Origin: Mucilaginibacter flavus
Lineage (GTDB): Bacteria > Bacteroidota > Bacteroidia > Sphingobacteriales > Sphingobacteriaceae
Assembly (NCBI RefSeq): GCF_030409315.1
Contig: NZ_JAUFPS010000091.1
Location: forward strand, 1-57,948
Length of the DNA: 57,948 bases
Reading direction: 5' to 3'
The translations under genes were made by a program, and so were the position numbers. Of this stretch, positions 8,716-17,589 are shown piece by piece (the stretch's first letter is position 1; every line of letters starts with the position of its first letter). The notes under the pieces were generated by a model. It had not been told where the DNA came from, made no database searches, and was given only the letters and a program-made list of their open reading frames with translations.

Positions 8716-8732
8716 TTAGTATCAAGTAGCAA
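8704..8732 (+). repeat. Reiterated spacer word AGTATCAAGTAG (x2) at the ArsR stop
   Basis: Exact 12-mers at 8704-8715 and 8718-8729, period 14. The first copy contains the TAG stop codon of the ArsR gene. The same 12-mer recurs between atpD and atpC and after mraY. Confidence 0.85.
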
Positions 8733-8761
8733 GATTATTAAATCAGTAAAAAAAAACTATT

Positions 8762-9211
8762 ATGGATAATCAGGATTTAACTGCCTCTTTTGAGGTAAAT
8801 GAAAGCCCAAAGCAAGTTTTTGATGCCATTACTAACGTGCGCGGATGGTGGTCGGAAAATATTGAAGGGGGCACAAGTGAGCTTAACCGGGAGTTTACTT
8901 ACGAGGTAAAGGATTTGCACCGCTGTACTATGCGGTTGATTGAAGTTATACCTAATCAAAAAGTAGTTTGGCAGGTGCTTGATAACTATTTCAGTTTTGT
9001 TAAAGATCAAAGCGAGTGGAAGGACACCAAAATAGTTTTTGAAGTACAGGAGCGGGGCGGCAAAACGCGGGTTCAGTTTACCCACCAGGGACTGGTTCCC
9101 GCTCATGAATGTTACGGGATATGCGCAGACGCATGGACTGGTTATATAACCGGTAGTTTACATGATCTCATTACAACAGGCAAAGGAAAGCCCAACCCCA
9201 AAAAGAATTAA
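8762..9211 (+). CDS. SRPBCC domain protein, tandem paralog 1
   Basis: 149 aa. It opens with MDNQDLTASFEVNESPKQVF; GWWSENIEG and the end TGSLHDLITTGKGKPNPKK are shared in pattern with the next gene. Aha1/START-like fold, no signal peptide. It lies 46 nt after ArsR, with the spacer partly filled by the repeated word, and is likely co-transcribed. Ligand unknown. Confidence 0.85.
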   Translation: MDNQDLTASFEVNESPKQVFDAITNVRGWWSENIEGGTSELNREFTYEVKDLHRCTMRLIEVIPNQKVVWQVLDNYFSFVKDQSEWKDTKIVFEVQERGGKTRVQFTHQGLVPAHECYGICADAWTGYITGSLHDLITTGKGKPNPKKN

Positions 9212-9230
9212 ATCAATTAAAAAACACGTT

Positions 9231-9677
9231 ATGGATAACCAGGATTTCAGCACTACCTTTTTGGTAGATAAAACCCCGATGGAAGTTTTTGATGCTATTA
9301 ACAACATAGGCGGATGGTGGACCGAGAATTTTGAGGGCGAATCTCAAAAGCTCAATGATGAGTATTCGGTACATTTTGGCGATGTACATTACAGTAAGCA
9401 AAAATTAACAGAGGTTATTCCAGGCGAAAAGGTGGTTTGGTTTATCATCGATAGTAAACTCACTTTTGTAGAAAACCAAACCGAATGGACCGGCACAAAA
9501 TTGATCTTTGAAATATCAAAGCAAGGCGATAAAACGCAACTCCATTTCACGCATCAGGGTTTAGTGCCCGGGTTTGAATGTTTTAATAGCTGTAGTAAAG
9601 GCTGGCATCGGTATGCTACTCACAGTTTATATAGCTTTATTACTACCGGTAAGGGGATGCCTGCGATGAAAGAGTAG
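9231..9677 (+). CDS. SRPBCC domain protein, tandem paralog 2
   Basis: 148 aa from the ATG at 9231, chosen because MDNQDF aligns with the MDNQDL start of the previous gene; an earlier in-frame ATG at 9162 lies inside that gene. It keeps VFDAI, GGWWTEN, KVVWFIID, HFTHQGLVPG and TTGKGMP at matching positions, so the pair arose by tandem duplication. The gap to paralog 1 is 19 nt. It is the last gene of the ArsR operon. Function unknown beyond the ligand-binding fold. Confidence 0.85.
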   Translation: MDNQDFSTTFLVDKTPMEVFDAINNIGGWWTENFEGESQKLNDEYSVHFGDVHYSKQKLTEVIPGEKVVWFIIDSKLTFVENQTEWTGTKLIFEISKQGDKTQLHFTHQGLVPGFECFNSCSKGWHRYATHSLYSFITTGKGMPAMKE

Positions 9678-9861
9678 TAGGTAAAATGGAAAAGGTTATA
9701 TAACTTTGAGATAAACAACTCCTTTTTATACAACCTATTTTATTACCTAAATATTCTTGATGCAAATGAAGAGAAACTTACTTGTAATCAAAACAGCCTG
9801 TATGCAGGGCGTTGCCGGGTTTTGTCAATTGTTAGGTATGATTTAAAAATAGTAAGGATAG

Positions 9862-10431
9862 GTGAAAAAGATATTCCTCTTCGCTGTTTTACTTATACTC
9901 AGCCAATCGCCTTTTGCGCAGGTGCTAAAGGTGTCGCTTGCTAAGTTAAAGCCGTTTATCCCGGCCGGCTATTCCGTTTTAGCCAACGAAACCGGCGACC
10001 TCAACCACGATAATTACGCCGACGTAATACTGGTATTGAAATACAATCACGAAGCAGATAGCGACCAGGCTGCAAGGCCTTTGCTGATCCTTTTAGGAAA
10101 ACCCGGCGGCAAGTTATCCCTTTTTGCACGTAATGATAGTGTAGTACTTTGCAAAGCCTGCGGCGGCGTATTTGGCGATCCGTTTGATGGGATAGAGATT
10201 AAAGGCAGATACTTTACCATTGATCATTACGGTGGCAGCCGGTTTAAATGGACACGGATGATCACCTTTAAATATGATCCGATTAAAAAGGATTTTATAT
10301 TACATAAAGACGCCGGGGTATCATTTGATGATACCTTACGGGGCGGTAAATTAACCACCGAGTTTTATAAAAAACAAACTTTTGATAAGCTAAAGTTTAA
10401 GGATTATAAAAACGGGTATAATGATGAGTAG
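9862..10431 (+). CDS. Secreted hypothetical protein with an FG-GAP-like calcium loop
   Basis: 189 aa beginning at GTG (9862); VKKIFLFAVLLILSQSPFAQ is a clear signal peptide, and no ATG gives one. DLNHDNYADVILVL is a D-x-N-x-D-x-x-D loop as in FG-GAP/EF-hand-like repeats. The rest (KGRYFTIDHYGGSRFKWTRMITF) resembles Bacteroidota periplasmic proteins without assigned function. It is separated from the SRPBCC operon by 184 nt and has its own unknown control. Confidence 0.75.
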   Translation: MKKIFLFAVLLILSQSPFAQVLKVSLAKLKPFIPAGYSVLANETGDLNHDNYADVILVLKYNHEADSDQAARPLLILLGKPGGKLSLFARNDSVVLCKACGGVFGDPFDGIEIKGRYFTIDHYGGSRFKWTRMITFKYDPIKKDFILHKDAGVSFDDTLRGGKLTTEFYKKQTFDKLKFKDYKNGYNDE

Positions 10432-10553
10432 GGGGAAGAGGCAACGATAAAATTAAATGTAAGAAGCAGTTTAAAAACATATATAGAACCGTCATTGCGG
10501 GTATGTAAATCCAGGGACTCTGAAAGTGAAATGACAACATCAAAAAAAATGGG

Positions 10554-10622
10554 GTCATGCTGAGCCTGTCGAAGCACGCGGGCGAAGGCCCCTGCGCGAA
10601 TCTTCGACAGGCTCAGACTGAC
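10554..10622. repeat. REP-like hairpin, copy 1
   Basis: TGAGCCTGTCGAAG (10561-10574) pairs perfectly with CTTCGACAGGCTCA (10602-10615); the GC-rich loop has CACGCGGGCGAAGG. Extracellular-type REP palindromes of this wording are common in genomes; here they lie in the 484-bp gene-free spacer 10432-10915, in which I see no gene. Confidence 0.8.
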
Positions 10623-10654
10623 TGCCCTTTTTGTTTTTTCAACTTGTCATGGAT

Positions 10655-10715
10655 AGCTGTCGAAGCACGCGGGCGAAGGCCTCTGCGCGCGAGTCTTCGA
10701 CAGGCTCAGACTGAC
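10655..10715. repeat. REP-like hairpin, copy 2
   Basis: Same loop and right arm as copy 1 (CTTCGACAGGCTCAGACTGA at 10695-10714), with the left arm partly worn (AGCTGTCGAAG). The two copies sit about 100 bp apart in the same orientation. Confidence 0.8.
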
Positions 10716-10857
10716 GGCCCTCTTTAGTAATTACTATCTGTCATAGATGGCTTATATCAGATCTGCACAAGGTAAGGTGGCAGTAATGGTTCAAGCTTTG
10801 CATATGAGGGGGAAAATAAGCAGCATAACTTAGCGGAGATGAAGTAGAGATATGCAA

Positions 10858-10898
10858 CAAAAAAGGTCCGGCTGCAAAGCAACCAGACCCTTTTTCAA
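10858..10898 (-). terminator. Terminator of atpDC (works in both directions)
   Basis: GGTCCGGCTGC (10865-10875) pairs with GCAACCAGACC (10879-10889) around a 3-nt loop, with A and T runs on both sides. On the minus strand it follows the atpC stop by about 18 nt. Confidence 0.85.
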
Positions 10899-10915
10899 TA
10901 TCAGTAAAGTGTGTT

Positions 10916-11170
10916 TTATTTAGTCAGGATACCTTCGGCTAAAACAGTTACTTTATTGTTTAATACTTCAACAACGCCGCCTTTAATCAAAAAAACTTCT
11001 TCTTTGCCGGCGTTGCCTCCACGTACGGTTAACTTACCATCCTGCAAGGTTGATATGATAGGCGCGTGGTGGTTTAATATCTCAAATAATCCCAAAGTAC
11101 CAGGTACGGTAACCGATGAGGCTTCGCCCTCGTAGATCTTTTTATCGGGAGTAAGAATTTCTAAAGTCAT
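10916..11170 (-). CDS. atpC: ATP synthase F1 subunit epsilon (short form)
   Basis: 84 aa. LEILTPDKKIYEGEASSVTVPGTLG and ILNHHAPIISTLQDGKL are the conserved N-terminal beta-sandwich that contacts gamma and the c-ring. The C-terminal helical hairpin of the ~135-residue E. coli form, which inhibits ATP hydrolysis, is absent; short forms like this are usual in Bacteroidota, so it is not a truncation. It follows atpD with a 103-nt gap filled by reiterated words. Confidence 0.95.
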   Translation of the reverse strand: MTLEILTPDKKIYEGEASSVTVPGTLGLFEILNHHAPIISTLQDGKLTVRGGNAGKEEVFLIKGGVVEVLNNKVTVLAEGILTK

Positions 11171-11177
11171 TTCTTTT

Positions 11178-11277
11178 TAGTATCAAGTAGTTAGTATCAA
11201 GTATCAAGTATTTTATGAAAATCAAGTAGTAAAACAGAAATTAGTCTTACTACTTGATACTAAATACTTACTACTAA
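11178..11277. repeat. Reiterated words as inverted arms between atpD and atpC
   Basis: AGTATCAAGTAG occurs at 11179-11190 on plus and at 11250-11261 on minus, with further partial copies (11193-11204, 11220-11230). Read on the atpD strand, the array begins right at the TAG stop of atpD and its two halves can fold into a long hairpin before atpC. Confidence 0.85.
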
Positions 11278-12779
11278 TTATTAGCTTCTGCTAATAATTT
11301 TTTACCTTTTTCAATGGCATCTTCAATGCTTCCAACTAAGTTGAAGGCAGCTTCAGGATACTCATCAACTTCGCCATCCATGATCATGTTGAAACCTTTG
11401 ATGGTGTCTTTAATGTCAACCAATACACCTTTTAAACCGGTGAACTGCTCGGCAACGTGGAACGGCTGAGAAAGGAAACGCTGAACACGACGTGCGCGTG
11501 TTACAACCAATTTATCTTCTTCAGATAACTCGTCCATACCTAAGATGGCGATGATATCCTGTAACTCTTTGTAACGTTGTAAAGTTTCTTTTACGCGTTG
11601 AGCGGTATTGTAGTGCTCATCACCTAAAACAGCTGGGCTAAGGATACGTGAGGTTGAATCCAAAGGATCTACGGCAGGGTAAATACCAAGCTCGGCAATT
11701 TTACGTGAAAGTACGGTCGTTGCATCCAAGTGGGCAAATGTAGTTGCCGGTGCAGGGTCGGTCAAGTCATCCGCAGGTACGTAAACGGCCTGTACAGATG
11801 TAATTGAACCACGTTTGGTTGAAGTAATACGCTCTTGCATGGTACCCATCTCGGTAGCCAGTGTTGGCTGGTAACCTACTGCCGATGGCATACGACCTAA
11901 TAAAGCCGATACTTCAGAACCTGCTTGTGTAAAGCGGAAAATGTTATCGATAAAGAAAAGGATATCGCGGCCTTTGCCGTCCTCATCACCATCACGGAAG
12001 TATTCGGCAATGGTTAAGCCCGATAAAGCTACACGTGCACGTGCACCAGGAGGCTCATTCATTTGACCGAAAACGAAGGTTGCTTTTGAGTCTTTCAAAG
12101 CTTCGTTATCCACTTTGCTTAAATCCCAGCCACCTTCTTCCATTGAATGCATAAATGCATCACCATATTTTATAATGCCAGACTCAAGCATCTCGCGCAA
12201 AAGGTCATTACCTTCACGTGTACGCTCGCCAACACCTGCAAATACAGATAAACCTGCATAAGCCTTAGCGATGTTGTTGATCAATTCCTGGATTAATACT
12301 GTTTTACCTACACCAGCACCACCAAACAAACCAATTTTACCACCTTTTACATAAGGCTCTAACAAATCGATTACTTTGATACCGGTAAACAACACTTCAG
12401 TTTCGGTAGATAGATCTTCGAAACGTGGAGGAGCGCTGTGGATAGGACGACCATCGGCTTTGTCCAAATCAGCAATACCGTCAATCGCGTCGCCTACTAC
12501 GTTAAATACACGGCCTTTAATGTTTTCGCCAACAGGCATTTTAATAGCCGACTCCAGATCCAAAACTTTCATGCCACGTAGCAATCCGTCTGTTGAATCC
12601 ATCGCGATCGCGCGTACACGATCTTCACCTAAATGCTGTTGAACTTCTAAAATGATTTTTTGGCCATTATCTTTCGTGATCTCCAACGCGTCATAAATTT
12701 TAGGGAGATGAGCGTCATCAGCGAAACTTACGTCAACTACCGGACCGATGATCCGTGATATTTTTCCAATGTTTGGCAT
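11274..12779 (-). CDS. atpD: ATP synthase F1 subunit beta
   Basis: 501 aa, full length. Walker A GGAGVGKT at 153-160, GERTREGNDL, DILFFIDNIFRFTQAGSEVS and the catalytic-site sequence GYQPTLATEMG are all intact. It forms the catalytic nucleotide sites of the F1 head in the cytoplasm. It pairs only with atpC here; the other F-type genes lie elsewhere, the usual arrangement in Bacteroidota. A good promoter lies 80-110 nt upstream. Confidence 0.98.
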   Translation of the reverse strand: MPNIGKISRIIGPVVDVSFADDAHLPKIYDALEITKDNGQKIILEVQQHLGEDRVRAIAMDSTDGLLRGMKVLDLESAIKMPVGENIKGRVFNVVGDAIDGIADLDKADGRPIHSAPPRFEDLSTETEVLFTGIKVIDLLEPYVKGGKIGLFGGAGVGKTVLIQELINNIAKAYAGLSVFAGVGERTREGNDLLREMLESGIIKYGDAFMHSMEEGGWDLSKVDNEALKDSKATFVFGQMNEPPGARARVALSGLTIAEYFRDGDEDGKGRDILFFIDNIFRFTQAGSEVSALLGRMPSAVGYQPTLATEMGTMQERITSTKRGSITSVQAVYVPADDLTDPAPATTFAHLDATTVLSRKIAELGIYPAVDPLDSTSRILSPAVLGDEHYNTAQRVKETLQRYKELQDIIAILGMDELSEEDKLVVTRARRVQRFLSQPFHVAEQFTGLKGVLVDIKDTIKGFNMIMDGEVDEYPEAAFNLVGSIEDAIEKGKKLLAEANN

Positions 12780-12860
12780 ATATAACCTGGTGTTTTTAAA
12801 GAATTTTCCTTTTTAACAGTTATCTTATTAGTAATAATATAAGATGCTATTTCAGAGGCG

Positions 12861-12891
12861 CAAAGATATAATTTCTATCTAAGTATTTAAA
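12861..12891 (-). promoter_or_regulatory. Promoter of atpDC
   Basis: On the minus strand TATCTTTG (12868-12861) is a perfect -7 element; TTTA (12891-12888) lies 19 nt upstream at the -33 position. The leader before the atpD ATG is about 75 nt. Confidence 0.6.
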
Positions 12892-12942
12892 CATCAAAAG
12901 CAACATTTTTGCACTACCTGTTCATGTGCCTGTTAATTGCTG

Positions 12943-13932
12943 CTATCGCTGCTCAAAATTGAGTATGATTTTGCCAATATGCGCGCTGCTTTCCATCAAC
13001 TCATGGGCCTTGGCGGCATCGGTGGCAGGGAACACCGAATGGATAACCGGCTTAATATCCCCCGATACCAATAGCGGCCAAACGGTAGTTAAAAGCTCAT
13101 GCGCTATTTTACCCTTAAAAGCAACCTCGCGCGAGCGCAACATAGATCCCGTTATAACGAGCCGCTTTCGCATCACCTGTGCAAGGTCAATCTGTACATT
13201 ATTACCCTTCATGGTATTGATTAACACCAGCCTGCCTTCAACCGCCAGCGACTGGATATTGCCGGCGGTATAATCGCCGCCTATCATATCTAATATTACA
13301 TCAACGCCTTTGCCGTTGGTTGCCTCTTTAATTACATCGGCAAAATTTTCTGTTTTGTAATTGATAGCTTTTGACGCGCCAAGCTGTTCGCAAAAGCGGC
13401 ATTTATCATCAGAACCGGCGGTTACGTAAACCGTATGACCAAGGGCTTTTGCCATTTGAATAGCTGTAACACCTATCCCGCTCGAACCGCCATGTACCAA
13501 TAAGGTTTCTCCGTCTTTTAAATCACCGCGATCAAATACATTGCTCCAAACAGTAAAAAATGTTTCGGGTAGTGAGGCAGCTTCAATAAAGGAAAGACTG
13601 CCCGGGATAGGCAGGCATTGTTCCTGCGGTACGTTACAATATTCGGCATAGCCGCCGCCCACAACGAGGGCGCAAACCCTATCGCCAACCATCAAATGCG
13701 TAACGGTGTTGCCAATTTCTGCAACGATCCCTGCAATCTCCAACCCCGGAATATCTTGCGGCGCACCAGCGGGTGGCGGATAGTTACCCTTCCGCTGAAA
13801 AACATCAGGCCGGTTAACCCCCGCCGCCATCACCTTTATCAGCACCTCGTTATCGGCACAAACAGGCACAGGCCGCTCCGCTATTTGCAAAACAAACGGC
13901 CCACCGGGCTGGGTTATCACTACTGCTTTCAT
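12943..13932 (-). CDS. NAD(P)H:quinone oxidoreductase, zinc-less MDR family
   Basis: 329 aa, cytoplasmic. The N-terminal GroES-like half has AAGVNRPDVFQRKGNYPPPAG and lacks the zinc ligands of alcohol dehydrogenases. The Rossmann half has VHGGSSGIGVTAIQMAKALG for NADPH, and SGDIKPVIHSVFP near the end. This is the PIG3/QOR-type pattern: reduction of quinones or alpha,beta-unsaturated carbonyls by NADPH. The physiological substrate is not visible. It sits alone between the ATP synthase promoter and a permease gene. Confidence 0.88.
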   Translation of the reverse strand: MKAVVITQPGGPFVLQIAERPVPVCADNEVLIKVMAAGVNRPDVFQRKGNYPPPAGAPQDIPGLEIAGIVAEIGNTVTHLMVGDRVCALVVGGGYAEYCNVPQEQCLPIPGSLSFIEAASLPETFFTVWSNVFDRGDLKDGETLLVHGGSSGIGVTAIQMAKALGHTVYVTAGSDDKCRFCEQLGASKAINYKTENFADVIKEATNGKGVDVILDMIGGDYTAGNIQSLAVEGRLVLINTMKGNNVQIDLAQVMRKRLVITGSMLRSREVAFKGKIAHELLTTVWPLLVSGDIKPVIHSVFPATDAAKAHELMESSAHIGKIILNFEQR

Positions 13933-14023
13933 TTAGTAAAATTACTAAACAGAACGCACTAAAGGGCCGCACGAAGAAATCTTAAACTCCATAACAGCAG
14001 CAATCCAACTCTTGAACTTTTCA

Positions 14024-14056
14024 CCAATGAACTAATGAACCAGTGAACCAATGAAC
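14024..14056 (-). repeat. Reiterated spacer word AATGAAC (4 units, period 8)
   Basis: AATGAAC at 14026, 14034 and 14050 with AGTGAAC at 14042. It lies just 3' of the permease stop (14061-14063, minus strand), the same placement as the other reiterated-word spacers. Confidence 0.75.
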
Positions 14057-14060
14057 AAAT

Positions 14061-16460
14061 CTATTCATTCTTCAAACTATCAACCGGATTGCTCATAGCC
14101 GCTTTAAATGATTGCGCGCTGATGGTTACAAAGGCGATGGTAACGGCACCAATACCTGCAGCTACAATAACCCACCATTGAATATTTTGGCGGTAAGCAA
14201 AGCCCTGCAGCCATTTGTACATGGCCAGGCAGGCCAGCGGGGCGGCTATGATAAAGGATATGATCACCAACTTAATGAAATCTTTAGAAAGCATACCTAC
14301 TATGGCCGATACGCTTGCACCTAATACTTTGCGAATGCCGATCTCCTTATTGCGTTGCTCGGCAGCGTAGGCAGCCAGGCTAAACAAACCAAGGCAGGCA
14401 ATAATTACAGCTAAGGAGGTGAACGTTAAAAACAGGGTGCCGGTACGCTGTTCTGTGCGGTAAGCGGCGTCAAAATCCTGGTCCATAAAGCTGTATTCAA
14501 AGTGCTGGTTGGGGGCAAGGCTGGTCCACAGTTGCTCAACTTGGGTTATAAATGCAGATGGGTTTTTAGTATTCATTTTGATGCTTAAAGCGCCTTTATC
14601 ATCGGTAAGCATCATTACCACAGGTGTAATGTTATCGCGCAGCGAACTGAAGTTAAAATCCTTCACCACGCCAATAATATGGTACTCTTTTATGGGCTGA
14701 TTCGGCTGGCCCGATGGGCGGTACACCGTTTTACCCAACGGATCATTTAAAATGCCTAACATGCGGGCGGCAGTTTGGTTGATCACCACGCCCGATGAAT
14801 CGGTAATAAGCTGGGCCGAAAAGTTGCGGCCTTTTGCCAAATCCATGCCCATAGTCGGCAAATAATCATCATCAACAGGCCAGATTTCAGTAAAGAGCGC
14901 GTTTTTAGGATCTGCCACCTTGTTGCGGAAAACAGCATCGGGTTGCCTCACTACCCCGGTTGGTAAAAAGCCGCTAAGCGACGCGCTTTTAACCCCAGCA
15001 AGTTGTTTTACCTGTTGTTTAAATAGCTTAGCGTTTGGCAGCACATCCACATTTTTAATAACCAATACCTGGTTACGGTCAAACCCTAAATTTTTATGCT
15101 GAATGTAGTTGAGCTGGTTGTAAACAATTATGGTACCGATGATTAAAAAGATAGAGATAGCAAATTGAAAAACAACCAGAAAGTTGCGCAGTTTACCACC
15201 CTTAAAACCGGTTGCTATTTTGCCTTTTAAAACATTGATAGGCTGAAAAGCCGAAAGATAAAACGCCGGGTACGAGCCGGCAAGTACCCCAACTATTAAA
15301 ACGATAGCTAATAACGCAGGCAATAACCACATTACAGTTTGCCCGGTAACTGCCAGATGCTTGCCGGCAACCTGGTTAAATAAAGGCAATAAAGCCCAGG
15401 CGGCCAACACGGCTATGATGGCCGCGCCGATGGTTAACAAAACAGACTCTGCCAAAAACTGGGCTATTAAATAGCCGCGTGATGAACCCAAAACTTTGCG
15501 CACCCCAACTTCCCTTGCCCGGTTGGCAGAGCGTGCGGTTGACATGTTCATGAAATTGATACAGGCAATCAGCAGTACAAACAACGCTATCGCCCCAAAA
15601 ATGTACACGTACGATGCATCACTGTTGGTGCCCAATTCATACTGCCGGTTTGATTTGAGGTGGATGTCTGTTAGTGGTGTAAGGTTTAGGTGAAAGTAGT
15701 TTCCGCTTTTTTCCAGCCGTGCGTAGTTTTCGCCAAGCTGGGTTTTCATTAACCCGGCCAGTTTGCTTTGAAATTGCTGCACATTGGCGCCAGGTTTAAA
15801 TAATATATAGGTGGTATAGCTAAAGTTGTTCCAGTCGGTACTATTCGCATCCGGTCGCCCTGCTATCGACAGAAAAAAATCGAAGTTAAAATGCGATTGA
15901 CTGGGAATGTCTTTTATCACCCCCGTAATTTTATAGGCAGTATTGTTGCTTAATATGAGCGTGCGCCCTGTAACGTGCGTATCGTTAAAATACCTTTTAG
16001 CTGTGCTTTCGGTAATAACGGCAGTCATTGGCCCGGTTAAAGCGGTTTTGGCATCGCCTTCAATTAATGGGAGGGTAAATAAGCTAAACAGATCGGAGTT
16101 GGCATATACTACCTTTTCTTCCTGTATAAATTCTTCTCCTTTTTTAATGCGTACACCTTGGTCATGAATAAGTCGGGCAACTTGCTCAACCTCCGGGAAA
16201 TTGCTTTTTAAGGTTGCCGCGAGGGGAGGGGGAGTAATAGCGAAGGAGGATACATTGCCGCCGTATTTTAAATCCATGTTTACCCGGTAAATCCTGTCGG
16301 CTTTGGTATTAAATCCATCGTAGCTTAACTCATCAATTACAAAAAACATAATAAGCAGGCAGGTTGCCAGCCCAATGGCCAGGCCTAAAATATTTACAAT
16401 GGTAAAAGCTTTGTTTTTTAAAAGACCTTTAAAAGCAATTTTGATAAAGTTTTTGAGCAT
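14061..16460 (-). CDS. MacB/FtsX-type ABC permease, double-module form
   Basis: 799 aa. It begins LKNFIKIAFKGLLKNKAFTIVNILGLAIG (first helix), then a MacB-like periplasmic domain (~45-270), an FtsX core of three helices (~283-400; ARSANRAREVGVRKVLGSSR), a second N-helix (~425-445), a second periplasmic domain and a final FtsX core (RNKEIGIRKVLGASVSAIV). It ends NPVDSLKNE, typical of the large Bacteroidota MacB_PCD/FtsX family. Such permeases use a separate ATPase to drive mechanotransmission or export; none is adjacent, so the partner is elsewhere or shared. Substrate unknown. Confidence 0.9.
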   Translation of the reverse strand: MLKNFIKIAFKGLLKNKAFTIVNILGLAIGLATCLLIMFFVIDELSYDGFNTKADRIYRVNMDLKYGGNVSSFAITPPPLAATLKSNFPEVEQVARLIHDQGVRIKKGEEFIQEEKVVYANSDLFSLFTLPLIEGDAKTALTGPMTAVITESTAKRYFNDTHVTGRTLILSNNTAYKITGVIKDIPSQSHFNFDFFLSIAGRPDANSTDWNNFSYTTYILFKPGANVQQFQSKLAGLMKTQLGENYARLEKSGNYFHLNLTPLTDIHLKSNRQYELGTNSDASYVYIFGAIALFVLLIACINFMNMSTARSANRAREVGVRKVLGSSRGYLIAQFLAESVLLTIGAAIIAVLAAWALLPLFNQVAGKHLAVTGQTVMWLLPALLAIVLIVGVLAGSYPAFYLSAFQPINVLKGKIATGFKGGKLRNFLVVFQFAISIFLIIGTIIVYNQLNYIQHKNLGFDRNQVLVIKNVDVLPNAKLFKQQVKQLAGVKSASLSGFLPTGVVRQPDAVFRNKVADPKNALFTEIWPVDDDYLPTMGMDLAKGRNFSAQLITDSSGVVINQTAARMLGILNDPLGKTVYRPSGQPNQPIKEYHIIGVVKDFNFSSLRDNITPVVMMLTDDKGALSIKMNTKNPSAFITQVEQLWTSLAPNQHFEYSFMDQDFDAAYRTEQRTGTLFLTFTSLAVIIACLGLFSLAAYAAEQRNKEIGIRKVLGASVSAIVGMLSKDFIKLVIISFIIAAPLACLAMYKWLQGFAYRQNIQWWVIVAAGIGAVTIAFVTISAQSFKAAMSNPVDSLKNE

Positions 16461-16603
16461 GGCGGCAAGTGTTGTTATAAGGTGATTTGGGGCAACACTA
16501 AATTAGCTCACTATGTATCAAACTGATTGTTAAATAAAGTTAAAGTAAGTTAAATTGGTAGTGCACGATCAGGGAAATCGCTTTTTGAATTTTATAGCTC
16601 ATT

Positions 16604-16746
16604 TTGGTTAAAGCCACCTTTATTATTGCTTTTTTCTGCCCCATAAATGGGACGGCAACGAGTTTTCAATCTGATTTTTCAAATTTATTGCCGTTTTGGC
16701 TTTAGCCAAATGTAAAGAAAGTAAAAATGAAGGTGGCTTTAGCCCC
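16604..16746. repeat. Dispersed palindromic element, copy 2
   Basis: Outer arms GTTAAAGCCACCTT and AAGGTGGCTTTAGCC, inner CCCATAAATGGGACGGCAA with TTGCCGTTTTGGCTTTAGCC. Same order as copy 1 at 1591-1744. It occupies the middle of the 410-bp gene-free spacer 16461-16870; I see no gene in the rest of it. Confidence 0.75.
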
Positions 16747-16870
16747 AAATTGCGCGGCTGGGTTTTAAAAGCGATTGGATTTGCATTATAAATTTACATT
16801 TCAATTATCTGCACTATTGATAACTTAAGTTTAATGTGATTTATTTGCAGTATAACAAACACATATCAAT

Positions 16871-17332
16871 ATGTCATTACAACCAGGCCAGGCGGCACCT
16901 CAGTTTACATTAGTATCATCGGCATTACAAACCGTATCACTGGCCGATTTTAAGGGCCGTAAAGTGGTTTTACACTTTTTCCCTTTAGCTTTCACCGGGG
17001 TTTGTACTACCCAGCTTTGCACCATGCGCGATAGTTTTGGTTATTACGATGGCTTAAACGCAACTATTTTAGGCATTTCTGTCGATTCGCCTTTTTCGCT
17101 GGCTAAGTTTAAAGAAGAAAATAATTACCAGTTTGATTTACTATCTGATTTTAATAAGGAAGTTTCAACCGCTTACGAAGCTATTTATGCCGATTTTGTG
17201 ATGGGCCTTAAAGGTGTTTCAAAACGTGCTGCATTTGTAATCGATGAAGAACAGAACATTATTTATGCCGAGGTTTTAGAAAAAGCTACCGATTTACCAA
17301 ACTTTGAAGCTATTGCCGCTGTGGTAAAATAA
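16871..17332 (+). CDS. Peroxiredoxin (AhpE/PrxQ-like)
   Basis: 153 aa, thioredoxin fold. PLAFTGVCTTQLC carries the peroxidatic C45 in the T-x-x-C motif (T42), with R-containing TMRD after it. PLAFTGVCT is AhpE-like, but a second Cys at position 50 sits four residues further, the spacing used by the resolving Cys of PrxQ/Bcp. It should reduce hydrogen or organic peroxides with thioredoxin or a similar donor in the cytoplasm. Monocistronic and just upstream of a tRNA gene. Confidence 0.9.
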   Translation: MSLQPGQAAPQFTLVSSALQTVSLADFKGRKVVLHFFPLAFTGVCTTQLCTMRDSFGYYDGLNATILGISVDSPFSLAKFKEENNYQFDLLSDFNKEVSTAYEAIYADFVMGLKGVSKRAAFVIDEEQNIIYAEVLEKATDLPNFEAIAAVVK

Positions 17333-17413
17333 TTCAATTGGCCTGTTGATGATAAAATTTTCAATTCATTATCAACAGGTTGATTGTTATATTGCAATAT
17401 ATTTTAAAAAAGT

Positions 17414-17444
17414 TTTGAATGGATGCGCGAAAAATCTATCTTTG
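17414..17444 (+). promoter_or_regulatory. Promoter of tRNA-Arg
   Basis: TTTG (17414-17417), 19-nt spacer, TATCTTTG (17437-17444): an exact match to the Bacteroidota housekeeping consensus, with the start expected about 10 nt before the tRNA. Confidence 0.85.
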
Positions 17445-17461
17445 CATTCCATTTCGGAAAA

Positions 17462-17535
<74 letters not shown>

Positions 17536-17589
17536 CATAAAATATACTGTTTTTAATTACTTATAAATACAGTATTAACGACTAATCTC

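Noticed and set aside
9760..9846. 28-codon frame upstream of the GTG-start secreted protein
   Set aside because: No signal, motif or ribosome site; composition is that of spacer DNA.
11171..11273. Small gene between atpD and atpC
   Set aside because: The gap is fully explained by reiterated AGTATCAAG words and holds no frame with coding character.
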